A stretch of DNA of 64,000 bases from Porticoccaceae bacterium (GTDB taxonomy: Bacteria > Pseudomonadota > Gammaproteobacteria > Pseudomonadales > Porticoccaceae). The notes beneath the pieces were generated by a model. It did not search any database, was not told the DNA's origin, and saw only the letters and a program-made list of their open reading frames with translations. Positions 26,193 through 35,601 of this stretch are shown here, piece by piece; the stretch's first letter is position 1; each line of letters begins with the position of its first letter. Location of the stretch: positions 123,685-187,684 of the forward strand of contig JAHEHL010000010.1 in the NCBI GenBank assembly GCA_024644595.1. Reading direction: 5' to 3'. Both the position numbers and the translations under genes were made by a program.

Positions 26193-28544
26193 ATGAAGTC
26201 AAGAAAGCTGAGTCTTAAAAAATTTAAACTTACTACGGCAGCACTCGCCGGTATTGGAGTTTTTACAGCTCCCACGTTACTTGCGGCGGGGTTGGAAGAA
26301 GTCATTGTGACGGCGACAAAACGAGATGAAAGTATTCAGGAAATACCGATTTCGGTTACGGCGTTCTCGCAGTCCGATCTTGATATAAGAGGTCACAATA
26401 ATCTGGAGGGAATCCAAGAGGTAACGCCTAACCTAGACTTTGCCGTACAGTCTGCAGGACAAAATGCTGCGCGTATAACGCTTCGAGGTGTTGGAACGGA
26501 AACTCTTATCGGTGGTGGTGATCCCGGAGTTGCGTTACATATTGATGGTGTTTATGTGGGTCGAAATATAGCCTCAGCAGCAGATATATTCGATATTGAG
26601 CGTATAGAAGTGTTGCGAGGCCCTCAGGGCACATTATATGGACGTAATGCAAATGGTGGATCGATCAATATTGTGACTAAGCGTCCAACTGACGAGCTCG
26701 AAGGCAAAGTTGATGTCACTCTTGGTAATTATAATCAACGTAAAATTCGCAGCGTCATAAATGTACCTCTCGGGGAGAGTTTGAATTCTCGATTAGCTAT
26801 GTTTACTGATCAAAGAGATGGCTATTTAAAGAACCTTTACAATGGCCGTGACTCTGGAGATAGCGATAAATCAGGAGTAAGGCTGTCGCTGCTCTGGGAA
26901 TCAGATGCGGGAAATGAAGTGCTTATAAAAGGGTTTCATACAAAGGTCGGGGGTAATGGACCTGCGTCACGCTTTTTGGGAACTGATTATGCTGAAACAG
27001 ATAATGGGTACAGTGCCAGACGCTTTGTGGGTGTCTCAAGTGGCGGAGGGCCACCAGCAGGAGCAAGAATTCTGGCTGACTCTTATTCACTTGGAACTAC
27101 TGCATTGGGTGAGTCAGTTTTACCTAGGCCAACCGGCTTCTATGAAATGAGAAAGGACGCCCCAGAATTTGTTTCCACTGTGATGGAAGGTTTAGATGTA
27201 GAGGTGAATTATAATATCTCTGATAATGTTCTTCTCCGTTCGATTACCTCTTATCAAACAAATGATAATGAAATTTTAGTAGATGCGGACGGTTCCGAGC
27301 TATCACTAGAAACCCGTAATCGAGATACTAATGCAGAGCAATACAGTCAAGAATTTAATTTAATGTCACAAGACGATGCCCAATTACAGTGGATTCTTGG
27401 CGCTTATCTTTATAACGAGAAAATAAGTGGCGACTTTGAAACTTACTTTCCACCCGGACAAGTGCCTTTAGATACTGTGCTTCCCACTGGGGCTGTACCT
27501 GGTGGGGGTGGGGTGTATTCTCTTCGTGATATGCAGCATGAAACGGATTCCTATGCGATTTTCGCTCAGCTCACTTACGGTTTCACTGATCGCCTAAGTG
27601 CTACGCTCGGCGCCAGATATACTTGGGATGAAAAATACAATTATCGTAGCACTGGCGGTCAAGTTGATTTGACCAACGGTTACCTCGCTACAGGCCAGGG
27701 TGCCACTGGTCCATATCCGCCTTCAGTGGGTAAAGAATCCTGGCAAGAGCCCACCTATCGGGGGAGTGTATCTTATAATTTCACAGACGATAACCTCATA
27801 TTTGCAAGCTATTCTCATGGATACAAGTCAGGAGGTTTTGACTTCAATGGGGGTGCGTTTGAAGAAGGTGGTAGCAATAAAGATGGTGGTACCCAGATTC
27901 CATACGATCCAGAATTTGTAAATGCTATTGAAATAGGTTCGAAAAATACATTTTTTGATAACAGAGTGCGTCTGAACATTACCGCGTTTACTTATGATTA
28001 CGAGGATCTCCAAGTCTTTAGGCTAACAGGCGACGGTCCATTAACGGATAATGCAGCGTCATCAAGTATTAAGGGTGTCGAATTAGAGTCTAAGTATGCG
28101 ATAACCGATAATCTGGAAATTGATGCAACTTATGCAAAGCTTGATGCGACCTATGATGAGTACATTGTAGAGCGTCCCACGCTGCAAGATTTTGCAGGGC
28201 GTACCCTTAACTACGCACCTGAAATGAGTGCCAGCCTTGGAGCGCAATATACGATGCCATTGGGTCAGGATCAGCTAGTTCTGCGTGTGGATATATCCCG
28301 TAAAGGCCGGACATACTTCGATCGTGCCAATACAGAGAATGATACTCGCGAACCATTAAATCTTATTAATGCTCGTGTTCGCTACAACGCGGACAACTGG
28401 TTTGTTGATTTGTTTGGGCGGAATCTCGCTGATAAGGAATATGTAGTAGGGCAATTAATCAACCCAGCCTTTTCTTGTGGCTGTCGAACAGTAAATCTAG
28501 GCACGCCGCGTATGGTTGGCGTTACCTTTGGCTATGAGTTGTAG
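26193..28544 (+). CDS. TonB-dependent outer-membrane receptor
   Basis: A 783-residue receptor. Signal peptide to about residue 32 (APTLLAAG), TonB box region LEEVIVTATKRDES, plug domain with GVALHIDGVYVGR and EVLRGPQGTLYGRNANGG, and a C-terminal beta-barrel ending VTFGYEL. It should import a ligand from outside using the proton motive force; next to sulfatases a sulfated organic compound is likelier than a siderophore, but the sequence alone does not decide. AGGGG before the ATG supports the start. A terminator follows at 28579. Confidence 0.93.
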   Translation: MKSRKLSLKKFKLTTAALAGIGVFTAPTLLAAGLEEVIVTATKRDESIQEIPISVTAFSQSDLDIRGHNNLEGIQEVTPNLDFAVQSAGQNAARITLRGVGTETLIGGGDPGVALHIDGVYVGRNIASAADIFDIERIEVLRGPQGTLYGRNANGGSINIVTKRPTDELEGKVDVTLGNYNQRKIRSVINVPLGESLNSRLAMFTDQRDGYLKNLYNGRDSGDSDKSGVRLSLLWESDAGNEVLIKGFHTKVGGNGPASRFLGTDYAETDNGYSARRFVGVSSGGGPPAGARILADSYSLGTTALGESVLPRPTGFYEMRKDAPEFVSTVMEGLDVEVNYNISDNVLLRSITSYQTNDNEILVDADGSELSLETRNRDTNAEQYSQEFNLMSQDDAQLQWILGAYLYNEKISGDFETYFPPGQVPLDTVLPTGAVPGGGGVYSLRDMQHETDSYAIFAQLTYGFTDRLSATLGARYTWDEKYNYRSTGGQVDLTNGYLATGQGATGPYPPSVGKESWQEPTYRGSVSYNFTDDNLIFASYSHGYKSGGFDFNGGAFEEGGSNKDGGTQIPYDPEFVNAIEIGSKNTFFDNRVRLNITAFTYDYEDLQVFRLTGDGPLTDNAASSSIKGVELESKYAITDNLEIDATYAKLDATYDEYIVERPTLQDFAGRTLNYAPEMSASLGAQYTMPLGQDQLVLRVDISRKGRTYFDRANTENDTREPLNLINARVRYNADNWFVDLFGRNLADKEYVVGQLINPAFSCGCRTVNLGTPRMVGVTFGYEL

Positions 28545-28578
28545 CAATACAAAAGAGGCTATCTAGCTAATAAACTAA

Positions 28579-28607
28579 GAACCCTGTGTTGATGCACAGG
28601 GTTTTTA
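28579..28607 (+). terminator. Terminator after TonB receptor
   Basis: Eight-pair stem ACCCTGTG/CACAGGGT (28581-28588 with 28595-28602), loop TTGATG, followed by a T-tract. Confidence 0.9.
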
Positions 28608-28673
28608 GTCATTGAAGTAAGCACTTTTATTCTTCAATTAACTAGTATAAAAGTAAAAGTTGGAGTCAATACT

Positions 28674-30350
28674 GTGTATTTAAATAAATTTTTAATATTG
28701 CTTTTAGGCTTGATAGTTTTGCCTTTAAACGGGTTCTGCCAATCTCTTGATAGCGAAGCAATATCTGCTAAGCGTCCCAATATTCTACTTTTTCTTGCTG
28801 ATGATTTAGGCTATTCAGACTTGGGGTCATTCGGTGGTGAAATAAATACCCCCAACTTGGATCAACTGGCTAATAGCGGAGCTAAACTAACAAATTTCGT
28901 TGCAGCACCTACCTGTTCGCCTACTCGCTCTATGATTATGTCAGGTACTTATAATCATCGCGCGGGACTTGGTGCGATGGCAGAGTGGACTGCTGAAAAT
29001 CAAAAGGACAAACCTGGCTATGAGGGCTATCTAAACGATAGTGTCGTCAGTCTTCCGATGCTACTGCGTGACTCCGGATACTCAACATTTATTACCGGCA
29101 AGTGGCATTTAGGTATGAAACCTGATCAAGGCCCCGATAAGAGGGGTTTCGATAAATCATTTGTGATGTTGCCTGGGGCGGGCAATCATTTTTCTGACAG
29201 GGGTTTTAATCCAAGACTTCCGAAAGTACCTTACCGTGAAAATGGTAAGCAGGTCAGTCTTCCAGACAGTTTCTACTCTACGGAGTTTTATACAGATAAA
29301 GCGATTGAATATATTGATAGTGCAGTAGAAAATGACAGTCCATTCTTTGGTTATGTGGCCTATACTGCGCCCCACTGGCCATTGCAGGTGCCTAAAAAAT
29401 ACAGTGATAAATACATCGGGAAATATGATGCTGGCTATGAATCCATTAGAAGTCAGCGTCTCAAAAATTTAGTTAAGCAAGGCATCTTGTCACCAGACGT
29501 AGTCCCGCATTCAGGTTCAGTTTGTTTTGATGAGTGGAGTGAGTTACCTGAGGAAAAGCAAAAATATCAAGCGCGCTTAATGGAAATATATGCGGGTATG
29601 GTAGATGCACTGGATGACAATATCGGCCGCATAATTCAGCATCTTGAAAATATCGGTGAGCTTGATAATACGCTAATCGTTTTTATATCAGATAATGGAG
29701 CGGACGCAAGGCCATCATTGGGTCTCGGTTTTGAGAATGGATATATGGCAAAAGAATTTGACAACACGTTAAATAATATAGGCAAGGAAAATTCCTTTGT
29801 CTCCTATGCTGGTGCCTGGGCTTTAGTTGGCTCTACTCCGTTTAGATCTCATAAAGGGCAGCCCAGCGAAGGTGGAATAAGGGTCCCTGCCATTTTGCGT
29901 TTTCCATCGCTGATCAAAGGGAATACGATTTCTCGTGAATTTATGTCTGTAATGGATCTCATGCCCACATTTCTTGACGTGGCAGGTACCACTCATCCTG
30001 GAGCTGAGTACAAAGGACACAAAATTTGGCCAGTAGAAGGGCGATCATTATTACCCCACCTAAGTGGCGAAGAGCCGGTTGTCCATAGTCAGCCTCGCTA
30101 TGGATTTAGTATTTTTAAGAACCAGGGCTTACGGGTTGGTGATTGGAAAATTATACAGCTCTCTGAATTTACTAAACCTTCTTGGGAGCTTTACAATCTA
30201 GCCTCAGATCCTGGTGAAACAAGCGACTTGGCCGATAAACTTCCTGAAAAGTTACAGGAGATGATTAGTGAGTGGGAGACATTTACCGACACCGGAATCG
30301 TTGTGGCTGAACCTAATGCTCGAGCGCCAAATGAGTGCCAAAAAATTTAA
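28674..30350 (+). CDS. Exported arylsulfatase (FGly type I)
   Basis: A 558-residue sulfatase hydrolysing sulfate esters outside the cytoplasm. It has a signal peptide (hydrophobic to about residue 20), metal-binding ADD at residues 42-44, and the active-site CSPTR with Cys81 to be converted to formylglycine, plus GKWHLG. The overall order resembles Pseudomonas AtsA-like arylsulfatases. The start is GTG with GGAG at 28662-28665. No sulfatase-modifying enzyme is seen in this window; maturation must come from elsewhere. Confidence 0.92.
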   Translation: MYLNKFLILLLGLIVLPLNGFCQSLDSEAISAKRPNILLFLADDLGYSDLGSFGGEINTPNLDQLANSGAKLTNFVAAPTCSPTRSMIMSGTYNHRAGLGAMAEWTAENQKDKPGYEGYLNDSVVSLPMLLRDSGYSTFITGKWHLGMKPDQGPDKRGFDKSFVMLPGAGNHFSDRGFNPRLPKVPYRENGKQVSLPDSFYSTEFYTDKAIEYIDSAVENDSPFFGYVAYTAPHWPLQVPKKYSDKYIGKYDAGYESIRSQRLKNLVKQGILSPDVVPHSGSVCFDEWSELPEEKQKYQARLMEIYAGMVDALDDNIGRIIQHLENIGELDNTLIVFISDNGADARPSLGLGFENGYMAKEFDNTLNNIGKENSFVSYAGAWALVGSTPFRSHKGQPSEGGIRVPAILRFPSLIKGNTISREFMSVMDLMPTFLDVAGTTHPGAEYKGHKIWPVEGRSLLPHLSGEEPVVHSQPRYGFSIFKNQGLRVGDWKIIQLSEFTKPSWELYNLASDPGETSDLADKLPEKLQEMISEWETFTDTGIVVAEPNARAPNECQKI

Positions 30351-30721
30351 GCGGCCTTAGCAAGATAATGTTGAGTTTCTGAGCGTTTATATTGCTATCT
30401 AATGTGGTCGCAAAAAGCTTTAACAGTTTTATAAGGTAAATTGCTAGGTTGTTTGTGGGCATAATTCCATGACTTCATATAACGGTGAGCGCTAATTGTT
30501 GATGGTAAGTTTGGCGCAAGCGTATGTTTTTTATGATTTCACAGAGACGAGCAGTTTGTGCAAACGCTACAAAACCAAAATTGTAAATTGTCTCATCTGG
30601 TGATATTGGAATATTGATGGATTCTTTGCATGTGCCTATCCTAAAAAAAACTATTTGCACGGCCTGTATCTGCTTAGTGTGAATCTCATTTATTATAGTG
30701 TTAAAAACTTAGCTTGAGACT
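30351..30721. other. Intergenic region before flavocytochrome
   Basis: About 370 AT-rich bases without a credible gene. I see no clear operator or terminator; a GATAT-N4-ATATT element near 30602 is only a weak relative of the putative IclR site. Confidence 0.4.
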
Positions 30722-32095
30722 ATGCCCATGACAGCTTCCAGTGATTCAGCCTTGCCAGCAGTAAAACGTTCACCAATGAGTTATCAAACATTGCTGGTTT
30801 TATACTTAGCAGTGGTACTGTTGCCATGGGTTTTATCTTATTTTGAGGGGCTTGCTATCAGAGGATGGTATGAAGAACTGGTGAGCTTTCTGAGTATCAT
30901 TGGGCTGAGTATGATGTTGTTTCAATTTGCACTCAATGCCCGTGTTGATGCGCTAGCAGGCCGTGCTGGTGTTGATAACACGATGAGAGTTCATACTAAA
31001 TTTGGTGAGTATCTCGGATATCTTATACTGCTACACCCTTTTTTAATTGTTCTACCAAGATTTATTGTTGCTCCTTCATTTGCACTTGATGATGTGTGGG
31101 ATTTGTTTATTCAGCCAGAAACATCGACGGGTATGTATGCGTGGTCGCTGATGTTGGTCTGGGTACTGATGTCTGTGTTTAAAGAAAAGACAGGACTCTC
31201 CTACGAGGCTTGGCGTTATGCTCACAGTGCAGGGTTTATCGCTATTATTATTCTCGCTACCCATCATGCAGTAACCATTGGTCGCCATGGTCGATATAAC
31301 GCTTGGTTCGATGTTATGTGGGTTTTACTCTGTATCATTGCTGTAGCATTGGTGCTTTATATTTATTTTATTCGACCATTAGCCATAGCGAAAAAACCAT
31401 TCAAGGTTGTCGATTGCCACAAGGGTAGCGCCAATGATTGGTATCTGACCATTGCCAAAGATGGTGATTTTCCTTTTGATTTTGATGCTGGCCAGTTCAC
31501 TTGGTTAAGCACATCAAAGAGTGTGTTTGCGCGTAGCGAGCATCCATTCTCGATTGCCTCGAGCCCTTCGGCATTACCGCAGATAAGCTACGTTATTCGA
31601 GAGCTGGGTGATTACACTAGCCAGTTGGGTAAGCTCAAGCCGGGACAGCGTATATGGTTAGATGGCCCCCATGGCGTATTCACCCAAAACGCCCGCAATG
31701 CCAAAGGCATTGTTTTATTGGCAGGTGGAGCGGGAATAGGCCCCATTATGAGCATCCTGAGGGAGCTTGGAGATCGCTGTGATAGTCGGCCAGTCCGTTT
31801 GATTTATGGTAATCGGATGATTGAACAAATGATGTTTTTAGAGGAGTTTGATGCTTTGCAGTCCAAGCTAGATTTGCAGTTGCATTTAGTCTTGGAACAA
31901 CCCCCGAAAAACTTTGAGGGTCATAAAGGCTTTATCGATACGCAAGTGATCTCCCAGGCAATTGACCACTCAGAACATGGTTGTTGGGACTTTTATATTT
32001 GTGGACCACCAATTATGGTCAAAGCTGTGGTAAAAAACCTACAGAAATTGTCCATCTCCAATGACCGGATTCTCTATGAACAGTTGGGTTTCTAA
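30722..32095 (+). CDS. Ferric-reductase-like membrane flavocytochrome
   Basis: A 457-residue protein joining a ferric-reductase-type transmembrane domain to a ferredoxin-NADP reductase module. The first 220 residues hold about six helices, with candidate haem ligands in HTKFGEYLGYLILLHPF and YAHSAGF/ATHHA. The C-terminal half carries the FAD motif HPFSIASSP and the NAD motif GGAGIGPIMSILREL, ending with YICGPP. It would move electrons from NAD(P)H through haem across the membrane. The Tat flavoprotein and ferredoxin follow directly, suggesting one electron-transfer unit. Two ATGs near the start are both possible. Confidence 0.87.
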   Translation: MPMTASSDSALPAVKRSPMSYQTLLVLYLAVVLLPWVLSYFEGLAIRGWYEELVSFLSIIGLSMMLFQFALNARVDALAGRAGVDNTMRVHTKFGEYLGYLILLHPFLIVLPRFIVAPSFALDDVWDLFIQPETSTGMYAWSLMLVWVLMSVFKEKTGLSYEAWRYAHSAGFIAIIILATHHAVTIGRHGRYNAWFDVMWVLLCIIAVALVLYIYFIRPLAIAKKPFKVVDCHKGSANDWYLTIAKDGDFPFDFDAGQFTWLSTSKSVFARSEHPFSIASSPSALPQISYVIRELGDYTSQLGKLKPGQRIWLDGPHGVFTQNARNAKGIVLLAGGAGIGPIMSILRELGDRCDSRPVRLIYGNRMIEQMMFLEEFDALQSKLDLQLHLVLEQPPKNFEGHKGFIDTQVISQAIDHSEHGCWDFYICGPPIMVKAVVKNLQKLSISNDRILYEQLGF

Positions 32096-32168
32096 GTACA
32101 AATAATATGGATGAAGTCATGACCGTGTAATAACGGTTTGGCGTGGAAAAAATAAGGTTAATAATTTT

Positions 32169-34037
32169 ATGACAAGTGACGACGATAAAATTGATGAAGG
32201 CGTCTCCCGAAGGGATGTATTGAAAACCGGTATGTTTACTGCCGCTGCATTAGCCGCGCCATTGATTTTGAACCCTGGGTTTACGCCAATGACTGCCGCA
32301 CGAAAGTCATCCTATCATGCAGACTTGTTAATAATTGGCGGTGGTTTCGCTGGTACATTTGCAGCATTGGAGGCTCGCAAACATGGTTTATCGGTCACCA
32401 TGGTTGATAAGGGAGTGGTGGGGTGGTCGGGAATGTCGCCTTGGGCTTCTGATAGCAGGCCATTTGATGCTGAGATCTATGATCGTGAAGAGTGGCAGTT
32501 CAACACGGCAATGAACACTGAATATGTAAATGATCGCAAGTGGTTAGATATTTTCATGGACGAGTCATTAGGTATTTTTCATGAGCTTCGCGAAATGGGC
32601 GCTCACAATACCAAGCCCTTTGAAAGGGGCACTAAAGTATTTCGAGAAGAACTGGAAAATGCTGGAGTTACACTCGTTGAAAGAACAATGATAACGAGCT
32701 TGATTCAAGATGAGGGTGGACGTGTCAGCGGTGCGGTAGGCTTCACTTATGATGATAGTAAGCAGCCATCTGAGGCAGTTATACTAACAGCCGGAGCAGT
32801 GATTCTCTGTGCTGGCGCGGGTTCCTATAAAAGTCCTGGATTTCCAATATGGGGTCAGACCTTTGATGGTGATGCCATGGCTTATGAGGTGGGAGCAAAG
32901 ATCGTAGGTAAGGAGTTTAATGATACCCATCCAACCTTTGCCAATATTCCGGCTGCTTCTTATCAGGGTTGGAAGTGGGCGCAAGAGGTAGTGGGTGCCT
33001 ATGTTATGGTAGGGCCGCCAGATAAATTGATGGGAGGCTTGACGCTGAATCTTGCTTTAGGATCGTATTCAGACGGTGTCGACCGTCGCGCCGGTGTTGG
33101 TCCGGGAGGCGAGCCTCCAATGGTGCCAGGTAAGCCACCACCAGGTGCTGAAGAGAGGGAACGTAACAGAAAATATTTAGGTAAGGGTTACCTAAAAACT
33201 CCCGGCCTGCATTTGGACTTAGGCGGGCCACCCCAAACTCCACCCGATAAGGACAATGATATTGTGACGGGCCATCGTGTCGGCGGTGCTACGGCAGGTA
33301 TGGGTGTTCATAAAAGTGAGGGAGTTTTTTGCTCGGATTATTCCTGTGCGGCAGATGGCGTTGAAGGTTTGTTCGCAGCTGGAGATGCGCTAGGGTCTAT
33401 GATGTGTGGGTCTGTATATCCGGGACGTGGATTTTCATCCTATGGTTCCGCTATCCAGGGTCGTCTAGCTGGAAAAAACGCTGCTCTCTATGTAAAGGGA
33501 AATCCCGCGCCCAAGATTAGCTTTCAAAAGATTGAAAAGCTTGTCAAAAAAATGTGGGCGCCTAGAGAAAATGAGAGAGGTTATAGTCCAGAATGGATTA
33601 CTGCGACACTGCAAAATACGATGACGCCTTTCCATATTCTTTATATAAAGGATAAACGTAGACTAGATGGTGCTCTCGCATCAATAGAGTTTCTGCGTCA
33701 GCACTGTGTGCCGCTTATGATTGCGCGTGATGGCCATGAGCTCCGCACAGCTCATGAAGTAAAAAGTATGTTGCTAAATGCAGAAATGAAATTACGTTCA
33801 GGACTGTTCCGTGAAGAGAGTCGTGGAACACATTTTCGCGAGGACTTCCCTATCCGCAATGATCGTGAATGGCACTGCTGGGTGACCGTACAGGACAGGG
33901 ACGGTGCTATGGCGATGGGTAAGCATATGCTACCAGAGGATTGGAAGCCGGACCCAACAAAATCTTATCGTGAAAACTACCCTAGAGTGCTTCCTGGTGA
34001 GGATGAGTTCATACGGAAAAATAGCTTTAAACTATAA
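32169..34037 (+). CDS. Tat-exported FAD flavoprotein, fumarate reductase/AprA-like
   Basis: A 622-residue flavoprotein with a twin-arginine leader: SRRDVLK at 13-19 then a hydrophobic region (FTAAALAAPLIL). The FAD-binding Rossmann motif LLIIGGGFAGTFAALEARKHG follows near residue 52, and the C-terminal FAD motif is GLFAAGDALGS. The family includes fumarate reductase, urocanate reductase and adenylylsulfate reductase alpha subunits. Gly/Pro-rich insert around 310-345 is unusual. With the flavocytochrome and the ferredoxin it probably forms a periplasmic or membrane-facing redox enzyme; its acceptor or substrate is unknown. Confidence 0.85.
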   Translation: MTSDDDKIDEGVSRRDVLKTGMFTAAALAAPLILNPGFTPMTAARKSSYHADLLIIGGGFAGTFAALEARKHGLSVTMVDKGVVGWSGMSPWASDSRPFDAEIYDREEWQFNTAMNTEYVNDRKWLDIFMDESLGIFHELREMGAHNTKPFERGTKVFREELENAGVTLVERTMITSLIQDEGGRVSGAVGFTYDDSKQPSEAVILTAGAVILCAGAGSYKSPGFPIWGQTFDGDAMAYEVGAKIVGKEFNDTHPTFANIPAASYQGWKWAQEVVGAYVMVGPPDKLMGGLTLNLALGSYSDGVDRRAGVGPGGEPPMVPGKPPPGAEERERNRKYLGKGYLKTPGLHLDLGGPPQTPPDKDNDIVTGHRVGGATAGMGVHKSEGVFCSDYSCAADGVEGLFAAGDALGSMMCGSVYPGRGFSSYGSAIQGRLAGKNAALYVKGNPAPKISFQKIEKLVKKMWAPRENERGYSPEWITATLQNTMTPFHILYIKDKRRLDGALASIEFLRQHCVPLMIARDGHELRTAHEVKSMLLNAEMKLRSGLFREESRGTHFREDFPIRNDREWHCWVTVQDRDGAMAMGKHMLPEDWKPDPTKSYRENYPRVLPGEDEFIRKNSFKL

Positions 34038-34112
34038 GTTTGCTGGATGGATATCTACAATTGACAAATAAAAATTTTGTATCTTTATTTTTAAATAAGG
34101 TGGTGAAAGAAT

Positions 34113-34328
34113 ATGCCGATTGAAAAAATTCACGGTTGCATAGGTTGTGAGAACTGTGTCAAGGCTTGCCCAACTGATGTTATTCGGATGGATCCAAAAT
34201 CTGATCAGGCATATATTGCCTATCAGCAGGATTGTCAAATATGCCATCTTTGTCGCCTCAGCTGTCCTGTCGACGCGATTACTCTTACACCGGATAGAGC
34301 CATGTTGCCTACAACATCCTGGGGTTAA
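34113..34328 (+). CDS. 2[4Fe-4S] ferredoxin, AprB-like
   Basis: A 71-residue ferredoxin with two complete clusters: CIGCENCVKACP near the start and CQICHLCRLSCP in the second half. No signal peptide, so if it works with the Tat flavoprotein it must be carried out as a complex or pass electrons on the inside. Resembles beta subunits of adenylylsulfate reductases. AAGGTGG precedes the ATG at the right distance. It follows the flavoprotein by 75 bp. Confidence 0.9.
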   Translation: MPIEKIHGCIGCENCVKACPTDVIRMDPKSDQAYIAYQQDCQICHLCRLSCPVDAITLTPDRAMLPTTSWG

Positions 34329-34406
34329 AATAGAATGAATTGGTTTTGTCTAATATGTCGATCAGCATCAAAAACAGCGTTGGTGCTGGTCACTAGAAAA
34401 ATTATC

Positions 34407-34544
34407 ATGGCAGTGCAAGTCGCTATTCTGGCGATTGCCCTTGTCGGATGTGAGATTTCACCTGAGCAGGTAAACCCTAGATCATCTGTGAAAGCTGCTT
34501 GGCAACAGACCGATGATTTGATCATTGCAGGTTTGTCTGTATAG
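34407..34544 (+). CDS. Small putative lipoprotein
   Basis: A 45-residue reading frame: MAVQVAILAIALVGC is a lipoprotein signal with lipobox ALVGC, followed by a 30-residue polar tail (EISPEQVNPRSSVKAAWQQ). It also reads open from 34335. No strong ribosome-binding site is present and the tail may be truncated. It lies between the ferredoxin and IclR 2. Confidence 0.4.
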   Translation: MAVQVAILAIALVGCEISPEQVNPRSSVKAAWQQTDDLIIAGLSV

Positions 34545-34618
34545 TCTTAGTCGTCTGTATCTTGGTGACCTGATAATTCAAAGGGTCGACAATAAACTGA
34601 TAGCTGCTGAGGGTCGCT

Positions 34619-35425
34619 GTGAAAGTTAATCAAAAAGAGAAGCGAAGTGCGATTGAAAAGACACTGGAAATTCTGATTGCTTTTGCCGATAGTGACCGTG
34701 AGCTGGGTACGGTAGAAATCAGTGAGTTGACGTATCTTCATAAAGCCACAGTTTCAAGAATCCTTTCGACCTTACTAGACTACGGAATGGTCTATCAAAA
34801 TAACGAGACTAAAAAGTACAATCTAGGCCCATTGTCCTATAGATTGGGCGCGTCCGAGATCAGTCAGAAAATCGAGAGCTTTGTATCTTTATCGAAAACG
34901 CATGTCGACAATCTTAGAGATATATTATCAGAATCTATTAGTCTTGAATTGTGGATGGGGAATAAGACTACCGCCTGCTATATGGCTGAGAGTAGACGCC
35001 CTCTACAAGTGACAATGCCGCTTGGTAATGTACTTCCTCTGCATGCACCTGCTGGTGCTAAAGCAGTTCTATCATTTGTTAATCAGGACTACCTAGACCG
35101 ATTATTGACGGAGGATTTCCCTCAATATACGGACAATACAATCACCACAAAAACTAAACTATTGGCGAGATTAAGTGAGTTTAATCGGCAGGGTTACTCT
35201 ATTGACGATCAAGAACTGCATATGGGAATTTACGCAATTGGCGTGCCAATATTTGATTATATTAGTAAGCCAGTTGCAGCTATTTCAGCCATACTACCCT
35301 CCGCTAGAATTAATGCCGGCCGTGAGGCAGAAATCGTGGCACAACTTAAGAGAACATCGCATATTATTTCGCAGAAGATCAAAAGGGATCGCACAGGGTT
35401 TTACCATCACTTAGGAGCAATCTAA
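34619..35425 (+). CDS. IclR-family transcriptional regulator 2
   Basis: A 268-residue IclR protein. Winged helix: IEKTLEILIAFADSDRELGTVEISELTYLHKATVSRILSTLLDYG; effector domain: HAPAGAKAVLSFV and DDQELHMGIYAIGVPIF. The start is GTG with GAGGG at 34609-34613. It is convergent with sulfatase 2. It differs enough from the first IclR (18979) to sense a different ligand. Confidence 0.9.
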   Translation: MKVNQKEKRSAIEKTLEILIAFADSDRELGTVEISELTYLHKATVSRILSTLLDYGMVYQNNETKKYNLGPLSYRLGASEISQKIESFVSLSKTHVDNLRDILSESISLELWMGNKTTACYMAESRRPLQVTMPLGNVLPLHAPAGAKAVLSFVNQDYLDRLLTEDFPQYTDNTITTKTKLLARLSEFNRQGYSIDDQELHMGIYAIGVPIFDYISKPVAAISAILPSARINAGREAEIVAQLKRTSHIISQKIKRDRTGFYHHLGAI

Positions 35426-35601
35426 GCTATACCAGCCGCAAGTCGTATGCTCGTAATGACTTCAAAGAGCAAATAGCTACCGTATTAAAATTTGTTTAAA
35501 GTCCAGCTCTTAGCTCATGTGATCAACTCAAACAGATTGGACCAGCGACTTTTCGATCTGCCAATGATTTTAATCTGTCAATTACTTGAATTTTCTTGGT
35601 C

